From positions 6,370,998 to 6,434,997 of the forward strand of contig NC_064045.1 in NCBI RefSeq assembly GCF_932526225.1: a DNA stretch of 64,000 nt, read 5' to 3'. The stretch comes from Nematostella vectensis. Taxonomy: Eukaryota; Cnidaria; Anthozoa; Actiniaria; Edwardsiidae. The position numbers were made by a program, and so were the translations under genes. The notes below the pieces were generated by a model. It made no database searches. It was not told the DNA's origin and worked only from the letters and a program-made list of their open reading frames with translations. Numbering within the stretch: position 1 is the first letter of the stretch; each line of letters starts with the position of its first letter. Positions 11,413 to 23,400 of this stretch are shown piece by piece.

Positions 11413-14400
11413 TTATAATTCCCAAGTAAACCGAATACGAGTGCTCTTGTTCAGCGGTTTCTTTAGTCTCGACTGTGAAACCGCTTGGACAACAAACTCG
11501 ACCCAGTGCCTGTCGGATGGCACAGAAAGCGAGGCGACTCGAAATGACTCGGTGAACGCACGACCAATGAAAGCGTCTGACAAACTCTCATTTACATAGT
11601 ACACGTCATAGTAAATGGTCTTTTCAATATCATCCGTGATTGGACATTCCCACATGAGAGTGAGGCTGATTTGATTTTGTTGGTCAGCTTTGCTCCAATG
11701 AACATTTGTAGCTCTCAGGTTCTCCACGGCCGGGACTGTTTGTTGAATTACTTTAGGGTCGAGAATCTAGACACATGAAGATAGATAAGAAAATTTACTC
11801 TACCGTACATGCTCTCGAAAATTGCCCGCGTTGAGATTAGGGGGCACAAGAATAATGATCTGAAAAATTGAATACTCTGGGTGTTCGTACCTTTGGTATA
11901 ATTCCTTTAAAAATATTTCATTCCAGTACAAAAATATTATAATTCCTTGGATTTTGATCGTGTGTTTTGGGGAGTAATAAGTTAAAATTCAAAAAGGGGT
12001 TAAGGGTTGAGGCGTTCCTTAAAGTGTTGTCTTTTGAATTGTATTACCTTAATTTCACCAAGATGCAGCATAAACGGCTGTCCAGATAACCCTGAAGGTT
12101 GAAAATAATTATGTCATATCATTGTAATTTGACTAAAAACAATTCACAAGTAAAATAAAACTTTTACAAATCTAGAAATTTTGGATTGTACCTTTATTTC
12201 ATTGGCGCTATTTTTGAGCGGTACCTTTATTTGGTTGGCAATTTTTGAATGGTACCTTTATTTGGTAGGCTAATTTTGAACAGTACCTTTATTTGATTGG
12301 TTATATTTGAACAGTACCTTTATTTAATTGGCTATTCTTGAACAGTACCTTTATTTGATTGGCTAATTTTGAACAGTACCTATATTTGATTGGCTATTCT
12401 TGAACAGTACCTTTATTTGGTTAACTAATTTTGAACAGTACCCTGATTTGATTGGCTAATTTTGAACAGTACCTTTATTTGATTGGCTATTTTTTAACAG
12501 TACCTTTATTGGATTGGCTAATTTTGAACAGTACCTTTATTTGATTGGCTGGTTTTGAACAGTACCTTTATTTGATTGGCTAGTTCTGAACAGTACCTTT
12601 ATTTGATTGGCTAATTTTTAACAGTACCTTTATTTGATTGGCTACTTTTGAACAGTACCTTTATTTGATTGGCTATTCTTGAACAGTACCTTTATTTGAT
12701 TGGCTATTTTTTAACAGTACCTTTATTTGATTGGCTATTTTTTAACAGTACCTTTATTTGGTTGGCTAATTATGAACAGTACCTTTATTTGGTTGGCTTA
12801 TTTTGAACAGTACCTTTATTTGATTGGCTATTCTTGAACAGTACCTTTATTTGGTTGGCGAATTTTGAACAGTACCTTTATTTGGTTGGCTAATTTTAAA
12901 CAGTACCTTTATTTGATTGGCTAATTTTGAACATTACCTTTATTTGATTGGCTATATTTGAACAGTACCTTTATTTAATTGGCTATTCTTGAACAGTACC
13001 TTTATTTGATTAGCTATTTTTAAACATTACTTTTATTTGATTGGCCATTTTTTAACAGTACCTTTATTTGATTGGCTATTTTTCAACAGTACCTTTATTT
13101 GATTGGCTATTTTTCAACAGTACCTTTATTTGATTGGCTATTTTCTAACAGTACCTTTATACGATTGGCTATTTTTTAACAGTACCTTTATTGGATTGGC
13201 TATTTTTTAACAGTACCTTTATTGGATTGGCCATTTTTTAACAGTACCTTTATTTGATTGGCTATTTTTTAACAGTACCTTTATTTGATTGGCTATTTTT
13301 CAACAGTACCTTTATTGGATTGGCTATTTTTTAACAGTACCTTTATTTGATTGGCTATTTTTGAACAGTACCTTTATTTGATTGGCTATTCTTGAACAGT
13401 ACCTTTATTTGATTGGCTATTTTTTAACAGTACCTTTATTTGATTGGCTATTTTTGAACAGTACCTTTATTTGATTGGCTATTTTTTAGCAGTGCCTTTA
13501 TTGGATTGGCTATTTTTTAACAGTACCTTTATTTGATTGGCCATTTTTTAACAGTACCTTTATTTGATTGGCCATTTTTAACAGCACCTTTATTTGATTG
13601 GCTATTTTTAACAGTACATTTATTGGATTGGCTATTTTTAACAGTATCTTTATTGGATTGGCTATCTTTTAACAGTACCTTTATTGGATTGGCTATTTTT
13701 TAACATTACCTTAATTTGATTGGCTATTCTTGAACAGTACCTTTATTTGGTTGGCTAATTTTGAACAGTACCTTTATTTGGTTGGCTAATTTTGAACAGT
13801 ACCTTTATTTGATTGGCTATTCTTGAACAGTACCTTTATTTGATTGGCTATTTTTTAACAGTACCTTTATTTGATTGGCTGTTTTTTAACAGTACCCTTA
13901 TTGGATTTGCTATTTTTGAACAATACTTTTATTTGATTGGCCATTTTTAACAGCACCTTTATTTGATTGGCTATTTTTAACAGTGCATTTATTGGATTGG
14001 CTATTTTTTAACAGTACCTTTATTGGATTGCCTATTTTGGAACAGTACATTTATTTGATTGGTTATTTTTTAACAGTACCTTCATTTGATTGGCTATTCT
14101 TGAACAGTACCTTTATTTGGTTAACTAATTTTGAACAGTACCTTTATTTGATTGGCTAATTTTGAACAGTACCTTTATTTGATTGGCTATTTTTTAACAG
14201 TACCTTTATTGGATTGCCTATTTTGGAACAGTACATTTATTTGATTGGTTATATTTGAACAGTACCTTTATTTAATAGGCTATTCTTGAACAGTACCTTT
14301 ATTTGATTGGCTATTTTTTAACAGTACCTTCATTTGATTGGCTATTCTTGAACAGTACCTTTATTTGGTTAACTAATTTTGAACAGTACCTTTATTTGAT

Positions 14401-17400
14401 TGGCTAATTTTGAACAGTACCTTTATTTGATTGGCTATTTTTTAACAGTACCTTTATTGGATTGCCTATTTTGGAACAGTACATTTATTTGATTGGTTAT
14501 ATTTGAACAGTACCTTTATTTAATAGGCTATTCTTGAACAGTACCTTTATTTGATTGGCTATTTTTTAACAGTACCTTCATTTGATTGGCTATTCTTGAA
14601 CAGTACCTTTATTTGGTTGGCTAATTTTGAACAGTACCTTTATTTGGTTGGCTTATTTTGAACAGTACCTTTATTTGATTGGCTATTCTTGAACAGTACC
14701 TTTATTTGGTTGGCTAATTTTGAACAGTACCTTTATTTGGTTGGCTAATTTTGAACAGTACCTTTATTTGATTGGCTAATTTTGAACATTACCTTTATTT
14801 GATTGGCTATATTTGAACAGTACCTTTATTTAATTGGCTATTCTTGAATAGTACCTTTATTTGATTGGCTATTCTTGAACAGTACATTTATTTGATTAGC
14901 TATTTTTAAACATTACTTTTATTTGATTGGCTATTTTTTAACAGTACCTTTATTGGAATGGCTATTTTTTAACAGTACCTTTATTTGATTGGCTATTTTT
15001 TAACAGTACCTTTATACGATTGGCTATTTTTTAACAGTACCTTTATTGGATTGGCCATTTTTTAACAGTACCTTTATTTGATTGGCTAATTTTGAACAGT
15101 ACCTTTATTTGATTGGCTATTTTTTAACAGTACCTTTATTGGATTGGCTAATTTTGATCAGTACCTTTATTTGATTGGCTAGTTTTGAACAGTACCTTTA
15201 TTTGATTGGCTAGTTCTGAACAGTACCTTTATTTGATTGGCTAATTTTTAACAGTACCTTTATTTGATTGGCTAGTTTTGAACAGTACCTTTATTTGATT
15301 GGCTAGTTTTGAACAGTACCTTTATTTGATTGGCTAGTTTTGAACAGTACCTTTATTTGATTGGCTAGTTTTGAACAGTACCTTTATTTGATTGGCTAAT
15401 TTTTAACAGTACCTTTATTTGATTGGCTAATTTTGAACAGTACCTTTATTTGATTGGCTAGTCTTGACGCACAAGCCGCGAATCTCCTTCAGCTTGCACT
15501 CCTTGAGATGGTGACCAGCAATCAGGTAGTGCCTGGAAATAAATAGACTTAGACATAAAAACCTACGTAGTCCAGTAAAGCTAATGTTTAAGAGGCGTTG
15601 ACTGTAAGGTTCGAGAAAAGTTGGAAATTGACCGATAAACCAAAATTTTGTTACTTTGCCTGAATGAAGTATATTATATGACTGATCGATTGACCCAATA
15701 ATTTTTTCTTAAAAATTATTTTTTTCCCTGAGGGACCATTTTTTCAAACACCATTTTTTCGACTGCCAAAATCGAAAAAAAGACGTTTATTCTGATGAAT
15801 AACCTATGTAAGTACATTTGAAAGAAGCAAGATTTAAAAGGATGGATCAGAATTTGATACCATGAATCAACAAGCTATATAACCTATTTTATCGTATATC
15901 TACATAGCATGCGACTATGCTCCGATTCGACGGCTATATCTCAAGTAGTGGAGGGTGTTCTCGTAATCTTCTTTTATTTTCTGAAAGTCCTGAAGTTGGG
16001 GCAGTTTGTGATTTAAAAATCCCCGCGGGCAACTATATTGTCGGAAAAGTAACAAAAATTGGGTTTTTGGGCCAATTTCCAACTTTTCTCGAATCTTACA
16101 GACATCGCCTCTTAACCTAAAAGTAATTGCAACACAAATAATTTCGGTCTTAAATGAAAGAGTAGCATGCCCTTAATAACTTTTCCACAGTTCTCTTGGG
16201 GGAACATATCGAAATTCAACAATAGACAATTTCTTTTGTCAGCAATTTTGTATTCTATTGTTATTCATGGGGCATTAACCCTCCGCGAACGCACTCTCGA
16301 CGAGATCGCTTTGCCAGTGTGCTCATGAATAACAAAAGAATACAGGATGGCCGACAAAAGAGCTTGTTTATTGTCAAATTTTGAGTTGTCCCCCCAAGTT
16401 CCCACTTTAGATAACTTTTGGGATTTTGTTTAGAATGTCTTTACTTATCATTTACCAAAAAAATTGTCGCAATTACTTATAGATTCGACTATAAATTTTC
16501 GTAAATTGACTGGACTAACTGGTCACTGACACCAACTAACCAAGACATTCCCTACCCATACAGGCAGATACCACAGGGGAAGATCCGGGATTTCACCCTG
16601 GAACCGCCACTGCAATCCAGTATTCTCGTTCATAGATATTCTTTTACAGATCTGGAACCACCTACTACCATTAGCAGCCACCCATTCGCAAGATTCTTTA
16701 AAAGAAATCGTATTTCCAGTAATACACAGATCCCTGGCGAAGGTTGTCCTATATACCCGACAAGTTTATGCATGGTTTGTCTGAAACAATCGAGGCCACT
16801 GGATTGTGTAAGTGAACGAGGTAAAACAATGGAAGGGAATAATGCCAAACCTGCATACAGCAAAACAATTTGGATGTGGGAGATTTATAATAGTGATTTC
16901 CGAATAACTAGAACGCAAATACCTTGTACACCACCCATTCAAACATGGTTCTTTTTCATCTAGCCCACTGGCTTTCTGAACTCTTTCATGGTCACTTCCG
17001 GTCAGCGGTGCGTATGCCACATAGTGGTCTTGACCAATGGGGGCCATGAACGGCGATGACGTGATCACTTGGGATGCACTGATACCATAGCGTTGTTTGA
17101 GCTTGTTGCTGAAGTTGCTGGCTTCTTTACCCGATTTGGAATAATCTGCAATGCACGAAAAGATAGATAATGATTTTTTACACATTCAGTCAGATATCTA
17201 TGGCAACTACAGCTCATGTAAGACATAAAGTACACGTTCAAAACATGTCTACCACAGCTCATTGAAGATGTCTAAACCACTTCAACTTCAATTTATTTCT
17301 TTTTCAATTTTACATTAGTGGTTACTCAACCCACAAATAGCGTAGCTTATCGAGGTGGGTTGAGTTTGTTCTTACCTGTTTCGTTGGAGGTTGGTGGACA

Positions 17401-20400
17401 GAGTAAAAGGTAAGTAGGTTTGCCATCCGTCAGTAGCTGCAACCCGACTTGGAAGCATCCAGCAGGCAACAACTTAAAGGTAAAGGAGACCAGAACACCA
17501 CTAGACAGGTCGAGGTCGGCCTCAATCAGCCTAAGACAAAGTAATCTGATAAGTACTTAACGAGACAGGGTAAGGTCTGACACAATCAGTCTAAGCGAAA
17601 GTTATCTGACCAGTACAGTATGGGGCAATCAGCCTAAGACGAAGTAATCTGATAAGTTCTTTACGGGACATGGCAAGGTCTAACATAATTAGTCTAAGCG
17701 AAAGTTATCTGACCAGTACAGTATGGGGCAATCAGCCTAAGATAAAGTAATCTGATAAGTACTTAACGAGACAGGATAAGGTCTGCCTCAATTAACCAAA
17801 GCGAAATTTATTTGATCAGCACAGTATGGGGCAATCAGCCTAAGGCGCTAAGGCGAAGTTATCTGATAAGTTCTTTACGGGACAGGATAAAGTCTGCCTC
17901 AATTAGCCTAAGAGAAAAAGTTATCTGATCAGTACACCTAAACACAGGGTGAGGTCGTCCACAATCAGCTTAAGAGAAGGTAATGTGATCAGTTCACCAT
18001 GGGGCAGGGCAAGGTCTTCCTAAATCCTAGACTAAAAAGGGGACTCGCGCTAAGAGATCACGTGACTGGGTGGCAAACTAGCGCAGGCTCAGGCTTTTAG
18101 CAGCAAAATACCATTAACAAAAATCAACTTATTCGGCGCTTACGAAAAAAAACAGAACTCTTTTTTTTTTCAGAAAAGCCATAGTTTCATTTAATGATTT
18201 TATTTCTTCGTCGTTCTCTGGTGTGACGGGCGCAGTCATTTTTGATTTTTTGTTTGATCATTTTGTTTTAAATTTGCCACCCAAAAAGGTCACGTGATCT
18301 CTAAGCGCAAGACCCTTATTATCTGACCAGTACTTCACAGATATAAAGTTATCTTATTTCAAGTAATATTGATGTAATACTTGATAAGGAAAGTAAAACG
18401 ATACTATCCAACCAAAAGACTTGACGAGAATAAAAAGATCCTTTCCAGAAGCCTTGCCTATTAAGATATTATAATATTTTAGACTAAAAAGAAGCATATA
18501 GTCTTATTTAGACCCTGTCCAGACGCATCCGTTCTCGTTTGAAAACGTATTAAAAAAGATAATGCCCATACGAAGCGTTTTCATTTTGAGATGGCCCGTC
18601 TACACGAAAACGCGGAAACTAACGAAAGCGATAAGAAGCTCTACAGCGCATGCGTATGCCCACTGCTTTGCTTGTTTACATCTAACTCGCGAAGTGAATC
18701 AAGCAGCGTTTTCGAAAAGTTGTGTTTTTGCGCGTCCACAGAACACGGAAAGGGTATCGTTTTCAAATTGTACCACTCTGGAGAGCTTTTACAAAATTGT
18801 CCGTCACCGTTTTCGCGGATACGTGTGGACGACACTCGTATCTGTAACAGAAAGGTTGCGTTTTCAAACGAAATTGGGTACATTGGGACGGGGTCTTAAT
18901 AGATAGGATATTTACAGGGTGTGCTAGACATGCTGAGGTAAGGAAAGAGAATGTTTGGATGCAGGTTTTTTGGCGAGCTTCTCTGTGAAGCTTTTACTGT
19001 GTTCTCTTTCTTTCGCTCTCTCCGCAAATTTCTATTGTCCTATCCCATAGTGATATGAAACTAGGAGAAGATTGGGGCGACGTTTTACCTCACAACACTT
19101 CGAGCAGTGCTATTCGCAGCAACATCACTGGTTTGACCGAGTGCGACGAGGCACCCTCCTCCATTGTAAGAGCTGCAGTTGGTGTGGGTGACCTCGCTCA
19201 AGATGATGCCACCCTTGCCGCCCATGTTGTAGAAGGTGTTGTGATAGGACGCCTGGGGCTGCTGACAGCTAAAGTTGGACCAAGGCCCTGTGTACACAAC
19301 CTGAAGCAACAAAACACTCTCTTTTACTGGGGATTCTCACCATTGTTCATTTCACTAGTTATAGTGGCATTAACTTCCGGAAGGCTGATGGAAACCTCAA
19401 CCGACGAGACAAAAGAGTCTATTAGAATTCGCTCGGTTTAACAGGCCATCCGCTCTAAATTATTTGCCACATCCTAAAAGAATCTTCCAATAGACAAACT
19501 ACTTTTACAATTTTGGAATATTTTTCGCGTTTTCCGTTAAAAATCATCAGAGACTGTTGCGTAATCTACCGACAATGCCGCTTTAAAACAGACAGGCTCT
19601 TTTCGCTTCACAAAGAAAACTCTTGTTTTATGTTTTTTTAATTTAATATATTTTTTTAATAGGAGTATAGAGGTGACTTGCACCATTAGTGCGTTCTAGA
19701 TCTATGACTCCAGCAACGAGATAGCAGCTCAGTCATGTGCAATTCTGCATGCTGGTATTTGCCGTCACTGTGTCCTGAAGAGGAGGACGCGAGAAAGCAC
19801 AAAATGGCGTTCTGAACATGATGTGACATTGGCAAGAAATGCTTTTCCACGCAATCTGGCGTCATTAATTTAGCCCGGGAGGAGATGGGGACTCTCCAGA
19901 AAAGTAGATGGGGTGATTGTCCTATCTTAAGGGGTGTTAAACGTTTGTTTCCGATTCTGCTATCTCTTGGGCTTAAAAATTCCTTCGGCCACACCCAATA
20001 TTGCTATCTTTAGGGGTAAAAATTTATGTTGATCACACCCAAAGTGTTATCCCTTAGGGTGAAAATCGATTTTGCTGACGATCACTCCCGTCTGTTTTTA
20101 TCCAAGTCCTCCCCCACACCCCCTCCCACGGGATCTACTGTAAAAGACTCTATTAGTTTGCAAACCTTTCCATCAATGAAGACTTTGTTGCCCAGTCCAC
20201 GACAGAATGATGTGACAAAAGGTATAGATATGGCAAGTGGGTGACTGAAGCAGTCCTTGCGCAGCAGACCCCAGAACCTGTTTTGCAAAGCAGGGAGAAA
20301 TACCACAAATCATGAAATCATACTGAGAGCAAATCAAATATCAAGAAAATAAAGCAATATGTAGTCCAAAAAAAAAAACAGTACTGTATTTAATTGAATA

Positions 20401-23400
20401 AGCCCCTGGGGCTCATTAAAATTTTTCTGCGCTTATTCAAACGGGTGAACTTCACACAAAATACGGAACGAAGTAGTATAAAACTGATATCAAAATATCA
20501 GTTTTATACTACTACAACAGTTTCTCTGTCTCTTATTCGTCGAGCTTGGAGTAGCTTTTTTCAATAAACTTTCTCCATTAGATATTTGCCTCCTTGTCCA
20601 GAGTCTATGAGCTTCTGCGTTGGAGAATGTGTTTGTATTTTGAATATGAACAGCAGCAGATTATGATATTTACTAGGGGGAGGAGGCGCTTATTCAAGGG
20701 AGGCGCTTATTAATAGTTTTGTTTTTTAGGGGGCGCTTAATCTGGTAGGCGTTCAGTAAATTGGTATTGTAGACTCGCACCCCTGAGGGTGGTGTACCTT
20801 TCTTCATTGGAAGTGAATTTTTCTGCTCCTTGTGTCTCCATCACCCAACCTGGTGCGAACAAGGCTACAGACAACTTTTCTTCCCTGATCACGCGGAATG
20901 CCTATGTGAGAAGAGAAGCATCATCTACTTTTATTAAAGTAGTTGCTGGGGGGGGGAGGGGGCATACCTTGTGCTTTCTGACATGACGGGAAAACCCTGA
21001 ACATGCGCACTTCGAAGAAATGGAGAAAGATACGGACTGATTTTCCCTTTTCAAAACACAAAAATCGTGAGGCTGAAATGCACATAGCCAGATTTTTTCC
21101 TTTATCATCCTTGCGCTATGTATGTGCTCAGGGACGAAAAGCTCAAATTTCAATGTCACTTCACAAAAAGTCACATAAATTTAAAGAGTCGCACTTGATA
21201 TTTTGTTTTTGATATTACTCACTGAGTACTTAGGGAATTTTTTTTTTCCTTATTTGATGTGAAATGAGCTTATTGGAAACTCCAAGTCATGTTTTTCCGT
21301 CATGTCGTGCTTTCTATAGAATGTGAAATATTGAAAGATTACCAAATGTCTACTACAATCCAGTGAATCACTGTCAGGCGTGTATGCAGGGCCCCCCTTG
21401 GACATCAAAAAGTGGGTCATTTCTTATAATGGAATCTTCAAATACTGTGCTTTTTCCATATGATTTCTATAACTGCACCTGACTGTTGTGTGCTTTATCA
21501 AGAAATAACTGTACATTCTGATAGCTACATGAACATTTTACATGCACTGTGCCATCATGTGGATGTTACCACACCCACAAGCATCTGCAAATTATTTCTG
21601 TATGTTATTTCTGTAATTACTGTGTGTAAAACTCAATGGTCTACCAACGTTTCTGGCTGTTGTGCCTCTCTACTACAGTATGTACCTGGTTACATTTGTA
21701 TCCTCCTCCTCCATAACAGTCTCTGCCAAACACATCCACGCCTACATACACGTCATGGATGGGTCGCCCATAGCAATGTGCTGCTCCGGCCGACATGCCA
21801 AGCTGGTGCACTGACCAGGTGTAGTTCAGGAATATGCCATCACACACAGTGAAATAGATACTGACAGGAAAAAAAATGTTTGTGTCAAGCACAGAACAAA
21901 CTGAATACTGTAAGTATTGAATACCGGTACTGTGCTGTTCTGACAATTTTCAAACTGTATCATTCAAAATAGTTAGTTTTTGTATCATATAGTAGTTTTC
22001 ATGTAGTGTTATTTGGTGTGCCAAAGCATCATCAAACTGTAGCTGCTAACCCTGAGAGATAAAAAAAAATAGGGGAAAAAACAAAATATAAAGAATTTTA
22101 CCTGGGAGATTACAATTAATACATGGGAAGTTTTATTTTCTCAGTGAGTAAAGGGTAAACAACAGAACTCTTGGGCATAACCAAGGTTTTAAGCACTCTC
22201 AAAAGTTAACACGAACATAGGCCTCTTACTGGTTCATCCCATTGATTTCCTAGTACCTGTTTCACTTGCTCATCCCATTGTTTTCCTAGTACCTGTTTGA
22301 CTGGTTCAGCCCATTGCTTTTTTGTTCCTGATTTTGTACCTGATAGACTGGTTCATTCAATTGTTTTCATAGTACCTGTTTGACTTGTTCATCCTGTTGA
22401 TTTCCGAGTACCTGTTTGACTGGTTAAGCTTATTGCTTTTTTTTGTACCTGATAGACTGCTTCATCCCATTGTTTTCTTATTACTTGTTTGACTGGTGCA
22501 GACCATTGTTTTCCTAGTACTTGGTTGACTGGTGCAGACCATTGTTTTCCTAGTACCTGTTTGACTGGTTCAGCCCTTTATTTTATTAGTACTTGATTGA
22601 CTGGTTTTAACCATTACTTTTTCTGTACCTGAAAAACTGGCTCAGCCCATTGTTATCTTAGGGGCTTAAACTTCAGCCCGAGTAGCTGCTTACCTATTAA
22701 ATGCCTTAAATCCAGCCTGGGCTGGACTCGGATTTAATAGTATTACAGCCCAGGCTGAGATATTTACGCGATTACGTGGCGATTTTTAACCCGCTAGCAC
22801 GGGCTGAAAATCCTAACCCGGTACGCCAGCCCGGGCTGGAAAATCCCTCCCGGGCTGAAATTGATCACGGACTCAAAACATCTTCATGTAATCGAAAGAG
22901 CAATTTTACAAGTATTTGTGCGAGATACCGGCCTGGACTTTCAGTCTCCCTAACCGGTCTGAAAACTCAGCCCGGGCTGAAATTAATCATGTAATCGGCC
23001 CCTTAGTACTCGATTGATGGGTGCAGCCTATTGTTTTCCTAGTACCTGTTTGACAGGTGCAGTACTTGTTTGACTGTTTGATTGTTATTGGTACAAGTTT
23101 GATGGGTGTTGCTAATTGCTTTACCATATGTTTGTGAGTTTTAAAATGTAACACACTAACCTCTTAAAATAAAGTTGGTCTAGTTGATCCAATGGTTTGA
23201 CAGATGCAGTCATTGCTTTTTATACCTGTTTGACTGGCTGAGCTCATTGTTTTTTATATCTGTTTGAAAGGTTGAGCTCATTGTTTTTTATACCTGTTTG
23301 ACTGCTTGTGATCATTGTTTTTTACACCTGTTTGACTGGTTAAGCTTATTGTTTTTATACCTGTTTGACTGGTTGAGCTCATTTTGCCATGTCAGGTCTC

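Noticed and set aside
12181..15459. CRISPR-like array of about 30-bp repeats
   Set aside because: There are no unique spacers between conserved repeats: units are contiguous, they diverge gradually, and the host is eukaryotic with the array inside a confirmed intron.
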